NCBI GenBank assembly: GCA_024349245.1
Contig: JALDNG010000835.1
Span: 99,007-163,006, forward strand
Direction of reading: 5' to 3'
Origin: Neodontobutis hainanensis
Taxonomy: Eukaryota > Chordata > Actinopteri > Gobiiformes > Odontobutidae
DNA: 64,000 nucleotides
Shown: positions 38,382-51,200 of the stretch, one piece after another
Layout: every line of letters begins with the position of its first letter
How positions within the stretch are numbered: the stretch's first letter is position 1
The notes under the pieces: model-generated
Seen by the model: only the letters and a program-made list of their open reading frames with translations
Database searches by the model: none
Told to the model about the DNA's origin: nothing
Translations under genes and position numbers: made by a program

Positions 38382-39446
38382 TCAATTAATACGACATAAT
38401 TTTCTACAACATGAGTCATTCTGTGTTTTTCTTGAAGCACTTATCAGTAAATCGTAAACGAGACATTTGAATCGGACAAAATCGATTTCATCAATCAAAA
38501 CAATATTAGAATCTTTATGTTCTGAAAAAGTCGTATGGCCTTTCTCTGGACCATCAAGTTCAATTTTAATGAGCTTCACAGACAAAGATTTTGTGATGAG
38601 AGACAAGTCAAAAGATATTAAAGCCATAAACTCATCACTTATGTACATTTTTGGAACTAAAGAATCAGTGAACTCTGATTTTATAACGGGCGGTGTTGCT
38701 TTTAATAAAAGTGCTTCTAAGGCTCTTCCAGACTTACAGGAAATTTCTTGAGCTATACGGTTAAATAAAGTTTGTTCAATAGGATACTTGAGGCAAAACG
38801 ACCAATCTAATACGTATAAAGGGCTCAATGCAGACTTTCCAAAATTTTCCAAAACTAATTGAGCCGCTCTTGGATCAGAATAGGCGTTTAAATGTGCATA
38901 TTCTGATACATTGTATCGTGTCTATTACACAAAGATATTTTATACAATTTGTGCACGATCTCCACCCATCCAGAAAAGGCCATTAATCTGAGATGGAAGA
39001 TAACGGTCTTGAAGATAGGCAAGCGAAATATTTGTGAGAGGACCAAATGCTAAAATTGTTATTTCTTTTGGATATTTATTAACCAAGTTAATGATTGCTT
39101 GAGGAGCAAAAATTTTTTCAGTTGATGACCCATCTTCGACAGGAAGTGTTAAATTTCCAAATCCATTTTCCCCAAAATATTTGTTTCCCGTAACTATTTC
39201 TCCTGAATATCGTTAAAAAGTGAAACCGCTTGTGTTTTGAGTGGTTCCCGGGAACACGGGAATTTCATTCCGCTTCACAGCATTTAAAGTGGCTTTAAGA
39301 TTTCTTGTAGCTTGTTCAACATTCGTATTTCCGGCCACTGTTGTTATACCAACCACATCTAGTTCTGGAATGGAAAGTAAAAGTATAATAGCCCTAGCAT
39401 CATCTAAGCCTGGATCTGTGTCAATAATAACTTTTTTATGAAGCAT
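38382..39446 (-). CDS. Nucleoside hydrolase paralogue 2 (IUNH family)
   Basis: Three exons splice to 338 aa. It has a canonical N-terminal Ca site, DTDPGLDDA (residues 9-17), then TTVAGNTNVEQATRN, IPVFPG, GENGFGNL, FGPLTNISLAYL, FWMGGD and LNAYSDPRAA. The residue before LN in the last block, usually Glu of EFN, is His (AHLNAYSDP). The C-terminal site reads YISDEFMALIS: the Asp of HD or CD is kept, with Ser in place of His or Cys. Introns are 39203-39226 and 38922-38945 (24 nt each), at the same protein positions as in the paralogue at 35160-36165, and the C-terminal LIDEIDF matches LIDEINF there. This marks an old tandem duplication on one strand. Confidence 0.9.
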
Positions 39447-42400
39447 TAGCACAAATTAACATATTCATTCTTCGCATTTAATTGAATAATAACAAGCCCG
39501 AATATTTAACTCCCGTAAATTTTTAAAAATTCAAAATACGTAGATTTTAAAACAAACAAAACACTAATGTTATTGATGATCAGAATTGATAATATTTAAA
39601 AAAATAAAAATTTTAATTCATAGGGATTCAAATTATTCAAAAAAAGGGGATAATTTATCAAAGTATTGCCATCTATGCAACTATATTTAATTATTTGTTG
39701 CTTTTATAAAATATCAAAAAATCAAGAAATACCAAATTTTCAATTTTTTCATGATTTTTCCCTTATAATAAAAATAAAATGTTGTCAAATATTTAATTTC
39801 GCAATTTCTGGGTGATGTTATCAGTTCCCTATCTTGTTATCGTGGAGATAAGGAAGACGCAAAATTGTCAAATGATACTTTATTCATAAATACACAGAGC
39901 AAAAACTAAAGTACTTATCATGGCTAAGGATCATCGAATATAATTTATTTTTTAAGACGTTAAAATAAATAATTATAAAAATATAATTTGAAAATAAAAA
40001 TACCGCGAATTTTTTTATCCAAACATAACTTACAGTTCAGAAGAAGTAATCCATTTTCGTGTTCTGATTATATTCAATGCTGTTTATTTTAAAAATGGCA
40101 AATCTTCTTTCTTTCAACACGACAAACTACATTTTTATTCTTCAAGCTTTGGGGAATCACAAGCGTGTATATTAGTAAATATATTCTTGTGAAAATTTTT
40201 ACAATTTAAAGAGGTGACCATTAATTCATGTGATCATAATTTAACTTCACGTTTAACGATACATATCCTTTTTACGTTGATTAACACGATAAACTATTTT
40301 CTTCGAGTGTAAAATTTACAGACTTGACCATCATTAAGACTTCTGAAAAATATTAAAAAACAAGCTTTTTACGCTAATTCTATTTTTTATTCTTAAAAAT
40401 ATCCAATTAAATCCTATATTCATTTTTGAAGGTAGAAAAACCAAATGTTAAACAATTAATAAAAACACAGTAAAAATATTTTGTCTGCTATAAAGTTATA
40501 ACTTCTTATAATTGAAGTAAACATACATGATCATAGAAATCCAATATAATTTTAAATATCGAACACCATCACTGCTATTGATAAACATTTAAATATACGC
40601 GTTTATATTCACCACCATTGTGGGCGGTGGTGTTCGGCTTATTCATAACAAAATTAAAATTCTAAAATCAGACTTATAAATCATTTTACCATAAAATCTA
40701 TTTCGAATATTTCCCCTGAAATTCTGAAAAACAAAATCAAAGTTTATCATATTTTGATAATATTTTCACTTTTGTCATTTTTAATTCATCAATCATTTAA
40801 ACATATCTTACATCCCTCCTATTCAGTTTAACAACTGCTACTATTTTATTTTTGTGCAAATTAGCATTCTTTCAAGAAAGAATCCGGTATTTTTGAAGTT
40901 AAGGTAGATTTATTGGGGAATTTCTTGCTTGTCTTTCAAAGGTTTGAAATGTTTTTTCTGAATATTATTTATTTAAGATTTTTGATGTAAGATAAGGACT
41001 ATTAGTTGAAATAATGGCTCTGCTTAAAGTGAAGAACTATTGGACATGATTATGGGTAGATTTATTTAAAAAATGTCTTATTCATTTTGGGTATCCTAAG
41101 TGTTTTCATTTTATTTTCCCCTCATGTTTTCACGTATATTAAGCTCGATAGCTGTATACGAGAGGATTATTCTTTGTTTTGGTCAATTCAACCTTCATAA
41201 ATAAGCTGTATATAAAATTGTATTCTTATTCGTTATAAATTTCAAAAATATTTGACTTATTATCTTGAAAAAGATATAATTCATTATATGTATCAAAATA
41301 TAAATTCTATATGCCCATTCGACAATTCCAGAATATTTTAACAGCAAAATCCAGATAATCAGGGAGAGTAAAATCCCTGAAAAGATTAAGCTTAAAGATT
41401 TAGAAACACGAAAGATAATAATTAACTAAGAATTTAAGTTTTCTTCAAAAATGAATAAATGCTTTTTTAACCAAGAAAACTCCTGTTAAATCTATCACTG
41501 TGTCGACTGAAAAAAAGTTGTCAAGGGGAATAATATTAAAATTATGCATCAATCTAAGGATGAACGATATGATATTTCTTATTTTATCCAACGTAACTAG
41601 TGAAATAATTGATATACATATTTTTCTGATAGGTGACAGTAAATTTCTTATTAAAAGGTAAAATGGGGAAAATGGCGTTTTTCTGATGGTTTAAATTTTT
41701 ATTGGATTCTAAACGTGTTTTATTTATGATATTATGAGAAAAAAAGTTCAAAATCACAATAAATGTAATTGAAGAGCGTAAATAATTTAATGCACACTGC
41801 CTTAAATTTCAGGGGTAAAATAGTTATTTTTGAAGAATTTGTTAATCAATTCCTATTTGTGTGAATTTTCAACTAATTTCTTAATTCATGTTGTTGATCA
41901 AAAATATAAAATAAGTGAAAGAATGGATCATATCGTTTTGATTAATACACTGAGTCTCGAATAAATTCATATAAAAAACCAAAAGAATAAAAATATTTTT
42001 AAAATGTTGAGATGCCAAAAAACATTTATAAATTATAGTCTGAATCGAAAATAACAGTAAAATAAATGTCCCTTTTTGTACAGAAGTTTCAGTAAAAGCC
42101 TTGAACTTTGTAACATGAATTACAGGGATCAAAAATCTGATTTAATCTTCTTTTTCCTCAGATTTGATTCCGTATCGTTACTTGGCATCTCATTTATCGC
42201 TTATCTAGATAATTAAAGCGGTAACTCAAACATTCATAAGTAAATAATTTAGCCTGACAAGAAGCATAACAAATCACCTTCTGAAACGTTACTTGAAGAA
42301 ATTCATAATTTGTGAACTAAATAATAAATTTAATAAACCTTCATGTCATTATTTTTGAATGCGAATAAATGCGAAGGTATTTGTATAACTTTCAATCCTA

Positions 42401-45400
42401 ATATGTGAACTTATTATTCAACAGTATTATACATCAAAATAAAAAAAAATTATGATTGGGCTTTAAATTCTATTTATTTTTAAGTTTATTTGTAGATTTC
42501 CTCCCAAGTCAGGGAAAATTAACAAATATATTCTCAGTTTATTTGAGAAAAATATCCACTTCGAAGTAAGTATGAGATATAAAATATGAGAATGAAGATA
42601 ATTTAAATGCAGAATATATGTAATTTACATTCTTTATATTTATAAGTATGTGAAAATATATAAATCTCTCTTTTTAGTTTAATGGTACTTTATTACGTAT
42701 ATTTCTTTAAACACATTTCTCTGGATCTCATAAAGTTTCCGTCGATTTCATTTATTAAAATAAACAAAATAATTGTTTCTCTAAATAAATTTAATTAAAA
42801 AGATGAATAACTGCAAATCTAATACAAGTGAAATTAGATTAAAATCTTAACAGCTACTGGATCCTATGTCAATTTCTATTATGGGTTTGCTGATATCCCA
42901 GCGTACATAGTCACAATAAAGAATATTCCATAAAATTTATTCAAAATATGGAAAGATATTTTCATATTATGAATAGAAGATCTTTTAAAACTGTAATATC
43001 TTTGTTATATTTAAGACTAGATAACCACATTTTAACAGAAATACTTAAGGCGAAATGTAAATAATTTTATGGAGAATAAGAAAGATTTTTAGCTTTAATT
43101 TCCATCATGCTTTTGTTTTTAATCAGATTTTTTTAACCTATCTGAAGAATGATTCAAACCAAATTGACCTATATTTTTGGAATCAATATAAATTCTAAGA
43201 TGAACGATTTCTGCTAAATAAAAAATTTCAATTCTGTGCTATCATAATATTACAATTAATTTATAAAATTCATATAATCTTCAATTTAACAATCTTCCCT
43301 TATTTATTAAGGTCTTAAAACATTAACCTCTTCCAAATAAAAAATAAGTTTCGTTTTCTCATATACGTCAGATTAATTTATGATATATTTTTTGTTTATC
43401 TGGCTCATAAAATTATAATCTTATCAGAATTTTACATAAGCTTCGCGTTTGAGTCTCCTGAATAACCTGGAGCAATTAAAGTACACTTTGTACTTATTAG
43501 ATTATAATTTGAAATTTTCCTCATCATTTATCACCGATGTAATTTCGAAAAAAACTTAAAGTCTTGCATCTGCAATTTTAAATTTAGTAACATGAGGTTG
43601 TAACTTATTTTCCTATCTTTGGAATTACTTCATACCAAAATTCAAAGAGGCAATTAAATTAGTCATAAAATGCGAAAAATAGTGAACAATATTGTCGAAA
43701 TAAATTTTCTGAGTTTAAAATTAAGGAAAATCTGAAAATTTCCTGAATCACCAGTCATTCTTCTCAAATTAAACGATTTATTCATTCCAGAAACAAAAAA
43801 GCGATCAGAACTTATCTTTAAATTTAATCTAAAAAGTAGAAATGTCTAAAAAATTAATTAATAACCATAGAAATTTGTAAAATTAAAATATTTAATAATA
43901 ATTTGGATTTTAAAACTGAATAAAATTGATCAAACTCAAAAATTCGAAAAAAAAATTGAATCTTTGTCAACTCTGATCAATTCATTGCTTTCAGGTCATA
44001 AGGTTCCTTGTATTCATCAAATTTAACAATATAAACCCTTGCTTTTAAATCATTCACGATCAAATTTTCATAAATTGACTTTATGTCTTTTAATTGAATC
44101 ATTTTAAATTTTAATGATTATCGGAAAAATTTTAATGTATCAATTAAATTCAATCCCAACTTGAAGAAGTGATTCTATCGTTTAAAGCCTTATTAATGGT
44201 TTTTATACAATTTAAGAATTTCTAAAATAATTAAGAGGTAAATATCAAAAGATTCTTGAACACATGATTCAAAGCTATCAGTTTTAAATAATTTCTGGCT
44301 CTGTAGTATTTATTTTCACGTTAGGGATCACACTTTGTTGTCTAACAAGCCAATTAGTATTTTTCTCAGACGAGTGAAATTATCTGATTCTTGTCAATAT
44401 TCATTTATTGAATGAAAATTTTTTCAACCTTGCATAACTTGATAGCACTCTATTTTACAATTTACCAATTCTAACCATATTTATCTCAAACAAAAATTTG
44501 ATGTTAACTCTTTAATATAAAATTTTGAAGATTGAATATTCGTGGCATAATTTGTCAGAAAAATATTTTTCGAAATTTCATTACCAAAAGCATTGAATGA
44601 TAATCTATTTAACTACATGTATATTTTATGAATTTTCAAGGTAATTTTTACTGAATGTCATTGTTAGATATTAATTAAGGACCAGAATATATATTCTATA
44701 ATTGACGTTATAAATACAATGTCAAAAATTTTATTGGTATTTTTGAAGAGCTACGTAGATCAAATCTGTCAAGTATCTTCAGAATGATGTCTAAATATGA
44801 ATGTGCTCTTCTCTGGCTCTGCTTAATATGTTTAGGAGGTTAAGTGCCTCATTATCGTTAGGCGTTATTATCCGGGATATACCATATTTTTTGCAAATCA
44901 ATCATTGTTATTATTCAATAAAATTAAAATTAAAACTAATGACTGATGATTCTGAATTAAATTAAGTTTAGAGGATGGGAAAAACAATTATTGACCCTAA
45001 ATTTAAATATTTCAGCAGTCTTCCTGAATTATGAATTGAACATAAATAAAAAGTCGGATTTTCCTATTTGTGTTTTTAATTAATTAGTTTTTCGGATTGA
45101 TACGCTGACAAATGTTTTATATTTTATACGTGCGAAGCCTTATATAATGAGAGATTAAATTAAATTGACAATTTTATTAAATATGATAGAAACATCTTAT
45201 ATACATTTTCTCCCAATTAAGTAAAATCCAGTGATTTTTTAAAATTTTAGCAGGGAAAAACTTTTTTCATTTAGTTTTCTAGATGACTCTGAGACAAATA
45301 TTATTTTCATTTTATCTTGTAGATCCAGGTTCGTTTTTTGAAGAAGTTTGAGCAAGGCTTATTTTTGAAAATTTTTAACGATCTTATTTGCCGTTAGAAG

Positions 45401-47012
45401 GAGTTTTTTGCAGTAAAATATTGATTTTGTTGAAAATGTAAAAAATGTATAAGGTATATAAGATTTTGTTTTTTATCTATTCTTGATAGACAATCATTTT
45501 TATCTGTTTTTGAATACATATTCATGTTTTTTCCACGATTTGCCGATTTTTATGGAAATTTCTTAAAAACTATATTCGGAAGTTTAGACGAAACTTCTTC
45601 CTATCCTGGTTTTATCTGTCTTAATTCTGCGTTGTCTTTTATTTCACACCAAAAGTTTTGAATCAAATCCAAAATCACCTCAATTTAAACAGTACTCAAA
45701 ATTTTCAAAACCTAAATTTGCGATTTACTTTTTTCTTTAAAATATGACACCTAAAATAATTTCGAACAGATTCGAAAAATTGAGAAAATAAAATCATTCT
45801 TTTCATAGATAATCAAATGAAATTTAAAAAAAGCAAAATACTGAACAAAAAACCTGAAATTAACAGTCAAATGAAGACTTGTGGCTAAAAACACTTTCGA
45901 GCATCAAATCAGCATTTTAAATTTAATATCGGTAAATAAAGGTTAACACATTTACTTATCGCTTAACCTATACAGGGATCGAGTCAATATTAAACAAAAT
46001 TGTAGAGATTTAAATAAAGACAAAAATTTTTCTTTGATAAAAACGTATTTATATATTAATCTAAACAATGAATAATATTCAATTTCATGATTCATGATTT
46101 CTTATTTCAAAAAAATTTAAAAGCGTCGAATTCCTCTTATGTAATGAAATTATCTTTCAATTATTTAGATTGAGAATCTAAGAATGACGATGCAACTGAT
46201 TCAAAGATTTTTGTGATAACAAGAGAGAAAACGACATATCTACTTTTTTATCAAGATTTTGGTGAAAAATTTGAATGATAAGTACTAGAATTTAACCATA
46301 ATCAGATATTCTTTGAATAGATATATAAAATAATATACCTTAATTCATATCCGTGTTCTGAGCTTAATATCATAAGTTCATAAAAAATTTATGATAATGT
46401 TCAACAAATATAAATTGGTGAAAAAGAAACCCTTTAACATATTATTAAACAGCGCATGCTTCTAACTGAAAGCTTGAACACAAAATTATCCATTTTTCAT
46501 TTTTGCATGATATCGATAATGTTTTAACAACCTAGGTTACGCTAATTTTCTAAAGATAGTTTTTAAAACGCCTCATATTTGTAGTATTGTTCAAGAATAA
46601 TCGAAAAACAATCAACATATAAATATAACAGGTTATTAATTTTTAATATCGGGAAATAAATTTATCTAATTTCACAAAAAATTTAAACGATCTAGGCTTG
46701 ATCTTGACCTGTATTTTAAATTTATAAACAGTGAATGTAACTGTATATTTGATAAATTAGTTAAAGTTTTAAATTGTAAATTTTAGTATGATTAAATATA
46801 TAACATACACTTCTGTATTGTACTCAATAATGAATGGAATCTCTTTTAGAAAGTAATTTTTTTGACATATTATTTTAGAAATGTTTTATCGTGACATCGA
46901 TTTTCACATATGATATATGAAAAATAAAAAATTAAACTTTGAGATCTGCTGACATTTTAGAGCCATTTTAAATATCAATTTAAAAAAAAATTTAATCATA
47001 GGTTTTGAAATA
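39447..47012. other. Long AT-rich intergenic stretch
   Basis: No supportable gene; the longest ORF is an 83-codon minus-strand one at 41881-42132 with no recognisable motif. The one distinct structure is the nested inverted repeat at 40560-40636, listed separately. Confidence 0.5.
40560..40636. repeat. Nested GC-rich inverted repeats
   Basis: Outer arms CGAACACCA (40560-40568) and TGGTGTTCG (40628-40636) are perfect 9-bp complements. Inner arms CACCACC (40610-40616) and GGTGGTG (40626-40632) are perfect 7-bp complements that share the right side, so the right arm can pair in two alternative ways. An ATAAAC/GTTTAT pair lies in the loop. This is unusual in DNA that is otherwise AT-rich. Confidence 0.6.
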
Positions 47013-47032
47013 CTTTTTTTTCAATTGCATCA
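47013..47032 (+). repeat. Left terminal inverted repeat
   Basis: Pairs with 48237-48257; shared core TTTTTTTCAATTGC-R-TCA. Preceded by TA. Confidence 0.8.
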
Positions 47033-47140
47033 TTTTTTTTAAAGGTAGATAGTATTGCAAAGTTATTAAATTTATTATTTTCATATTGGTAAGCGTGTTT
47101 TCCCGCCTCTAATATATAAGCATTGTTTTTTCCAGTAAAT

Positions 47141-48157
47141 ATGAACTCAAGTGAAAATTCCAACACTACAGATACTGGTAAAAACTGGTATGCGAAAAAT
47201 AGCAATGAAAAAGAAGAAGTTTTGTTCGACTATACGAACAAGGTAAAACAATAAAGGAAGCATCTGAAATAATACAGATTAAGTAGAATTCTGCATGAAC
47301 AATTGTTACCAGATATTTAAAGACTGGTAACATTGACATACAAAAAAAGAGGGGAAAATTAGGACCGTATCAAACGACAGTAAAATCTCTTCGATCGAAG
47401 AGATTATATCTAATTATCCAGACTTGACATTAAAAGAAATCAAAATAATTTTGTTGCGAAGGGATCCCAATCTAATAATTTCCCTTTCGACAATTGATAA
47501 ATGCTTAAGAGAATTGGGCATCACTTTTAAAATCAAGCATAATGAACTGGATAGGGTAAATGATCCAGATAAAATATTACAGAGAAAAAAATATTCGCTT
47601 TGGTTTAATAATTTTTTTTCAAACGATTTTTCTTCCGCTATTTTCGTTGATGAATCTTTTGCGAACCTTCAAATAAAAAAATCTCAAGCAAGGTCAAAAA
47701 AAGGCACCAGGGCCAACGTAAGAACACCTACAGTACGTGGTCGTTCTGTTTTGATGATTTCCAGCATGTCCATCAATCGGATGTGCTACAACAAAGTGAT
47801 AACCAATTCAACGGTCAATGCGGATATATTGAATATCTATCTGACAGAATTGTGTATATTTTAAAAGATGAGCTTAACATGAGAAGTGCATGTTTAATAT
47901 TGGATAATGTGAGGATCCACAGAAGGGTCGATATTGAAAGGATAACATCATGTTATGGATTTTCATATAAGTTTTTATCTCCCAACTCATATATGTTAAA
48001 TCCCATTTAAAATGCATTCTCGAAAATCAAAAACGGCGTGAGATCAAGAATAAGAGTTGGAGAGGAGATTATGTCGTCTGATTTAATGCTTTCTGAATGT
48101 CAGAATATTTCAAGTGAAGATATTTCGGGTTTTTTAGGCATATTATTAGAAATATAA
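47141..48157 (+). pseudogene. DD34E transposase pseudogene
   Basis: Cut-and-paste transposase of the Tc1/mariner (IS630) superfamily. The helix-turn-helix part (about 47230-47350, GKTIKEASEI..., RYLKTGNI) has stops and two frame changes. The catalytic core is clear: first Asp in FVDESF (47649), then KKGTRANVRTP, second Asp in LILDNVRIHRR (47903), then SPNSYMLNPI followed by NAFSKIKNGVR. The Glu expected in NPIEN, 35 codons after the second Asp, is a TAA stop (48008-48010). A further 1-nt shift lies near 47860, in a T run. The frame closes at 48155. The copy cannot make an active enzyme. Confidence 0.88.
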
Positions 48158-48236
48158 CTAATTGTAGAGCAGAAATTCCTTATAATCATCAATAAATTTT
48201 AATTTATTTTTCTTTTTGTAATTATTGTTTTTTGAG

Positions 48237-48257
48237 TGACGCAATTGAAAAAAATGG
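48237..48257 (-). repeat. Right terminal inverted repeat
   Basis: Reverse complement of the left end with one substitution in the core and a slightly different outer tip. Followed by TA. Confidence 0.8.
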
Positions 48258-51200
48258 TATATATGACTGTAAATTTTATTGTGTCAAGATCTCAGTTTTA
48301 TTAAAAATAACTGTATTTTACAACTCAAAAATATCAACAACAAATTCATATTCGTCGTAAACTGTACACAATTTCAATTATTTTATTCCATTCTCATTAA
48401 TATTTAAAATAATAAAATATTTTCAACCACAAATATTGTGACAATTTATAATTAAATTTAAATTACAGGTGAATTTTATTACTTTAGGACATAACAACCA
48501 GTGATAAATTCTTCTTACATTAACATAATCTTTGGTAAGTCAATGTATATGAAACAGAATCTTAAATTATACATCTTTCTAATGTCTATTTTATTTGTAT
48601 TTTACCGAGATAAATCAGTCAAGTACATACTAAGCTGGCCAATTCTTTTTTAGAATATTGCATAAAATTCCTCATATTCAGCGAAAAACTAAATTTTACA
48701 AAACTTAATAAAATGTCGTTTAAATATGAGCATGTTACCTTCATAAAAGATATATTCAAAGCCTTCAATTATAAATTTTGAATTCCTTATTAATGGATAT
48801 AGATAACTAAAATTTACGCAATAGATATTGCACTTTTAGCATAAAAAATTCTTTAAATTGCTTTTAAAACAAAACATGATGATTTGAGATTAATTTTGTA
48901 AATTATAATCTCTAAAGTATGTTCTTCCAGATAACAATAAAATAGAAATAATTTTTCAAATGAGTAATTTTACAAACATTATTCATCTCATAAAAATTAA
49001 AAAATCAAAAAACAATGTAGAAAGACATAAAGAAACTAAATATGAAGAAGAAAAACATTCCATGATTCTGTGATAAAGTAATTTATGGTTTTTATTGAAA
49101 AAAATAATACGATGCTAAAGTTAACATCAAGTAATATTAGTTACAATTTTAAATGAAAGAAAACCTGTGTAAATGACCAAAGTAAATCTGACGTATGATG
49201 TATCTCATAGTTATTTTTACATTAACATTTTTCATGTTTTTTCATTAAATTCGATCTCTGAGTTTCAACCTATTCTAGGAAATATTAAATAATATTGAAA
49301 TTTAAGTTTAAAACTATATTAACCACCGCGTTGTGAAATTGAGGTTAAAAATATTTTTGAATTTTACATATATTTCAGGTTTTAGTATTTCAAGTATAAT
49401 GTCAGCTTACATTTTATTACAATTTTATTTTACATCGAGTTAGGAATTGTTCACTTCTAGTATTTGATTATAGTTAAAGTTCAGACAAGAAGGTGGAAAG
49501 CAGAAAATTAAATATTCGCTTAAATAAGAAGAAAAAAAGGTTTCCTTCACATTGTTACCGCAGTTGAGAATTTTTTCATTTCGTTGAAAAATTCAATGAT
49601 TCATCATATTTTTTTAATTAATTCCAGGAAAATTTAACGAAATTGATACAAATGTATTCGAAGTTTTAAAACATAATTTAACTTTTATTTGAATATTCTG
49701 CATATAAGATAAATAATTTAAAAAAATGAGTATCTTCAAAACTTATTGTTTTAGATCTGAGTATTATTGAGTATTTTTTAAAGTCATATTTTGTTACACC
49801 TAAAATTTTCTCATAAAATTAATAAGTTGTTTTTCGTTTCATAAATATTTAAATTTAACAAATCTTAAAAGATAAATATTTTTTAACTTTTTCAATCGAT
49901 TAAAAGTAAAATTTTTTAAAATAAAACCTATTAACTTCTTTGTACCCATTTATTTATTATTTTTTGCTCCCAAAATTACTTCATATGTTTTTTAGCATTT
50001 TCATTTGAAAAAGATTTAATTTTGATGATTTAATGAGAGTAATTTAAATTATTTATTGTAATATTTTTAAAAAATTGGCTTTTTCTAATAGGATTTCATT
50101 AAATTTTTCAAATTTTCAGATCTGAAAATAAACCAATTCACATTTTTTTCGAAACTTATATAATTGTAATCTTTTAAAAATGAATTAAATGGAATTATAA
50201 ATTAAAATTTTTTTAAAATAACTAAAAGATTAGTAGGATGGTGTTACAACTTATCTTCTCAAAAATTCTAGCTTTAAATTAAAATGTTATATTATAAGAA
50301 CATGATATGATGAATTCTTTAAAACTAATATGATTTGATTCCAAAATTTCATCGATTTAGTTTTTCTCGCTTAAACAATAAAGTTTTTCAAAAATGAATA
50401 TTTGTTACATAAATTAAAAACTATTTATTTGAGGACAATATCTTTTCTGATAAAATATTTTCAAATCAATTACATCAGAAATATAAATATATCAAAGATT
50501 ATCAAAAATTTAGTGTATTTTAATTTTTTAAGGGAACTAAATTGGAAGTATCTCCAAAAAATACACCTTGTGATTGATATATTGTTGGAAATTAAGTTAT
50601 AAATAATTTATAACAGATAAAATAAACTGAAAAAATCTGTATATGCCAAACTGAATTTCAAGTAAAAATTACTCATTCAGAGGATTTTTAAACACTATTT
50701 CAGAATGAAATGTTGATGTGTAATAAAGATTTACTGGTTACGACTCTTCTTTACTCTTTATATTTATTATAATTATTAGATTTTTTAATATATATCTTAT
50801 ATCTCATAAAAATTGGCATATATGATTCATTTAGGCTGATAAACGTTTCTTAATTCAGGCTGTTTTTTGGAAAGAGGAAAAGTAAAAGAGGTTACGTATA
50901 TTGGGATAAAACGGATATGGTTAACATCAATCTAGCACATTATCTTTTCCATAGATCAGATCAAAAATAGGTTATTAACCTGGGAATTCTTTGGACTCCG
51001 TAATATTTGACAATGTTGATTCTCTTAGTTGTTATTTTGTAATTAACACAAAAAATATTTACATTTACAAATATCGAAACATAGAATTGATTTCAAAGAT
51101 ATAGATATTGTTGATTTTGAAGATTTAGAAATTTTATTTTGTACTCCTCTTTCAAATTAAAATTTCGGCTTTAAAATACAGGTGAAGTATTTTCAAAAAT

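Larger units (their letters stand above)
47013..48257 (+). mobile_element. Tc1/mariner-type DNA transposon, dead copy with both ends
   Basis: A 1245-bp element. The left end is C-T8-CAATTGCATCA (47013-47032). The right end (48237-48257), reversed, is CCA-T7-CAATTGCGTCA, a near-perfect inverted repeat. Each end is directly bordered by TA (47011-47012 and 48258-48259), the expected target duplication of the Tc1/mariner superfamily. The interior encodes a single broken DD34E transposase. Complete termini with a decayed ORF suggest moderate age. Confidence 0.85.

Noticed and set aside
38467..38751. Plus-strand ORFs over both nucleoside hydrolase genes (also 35254-35490, 35984-36169, 39241-39441)
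   Set aside because: Shadows of well-supported minus-strand exons.
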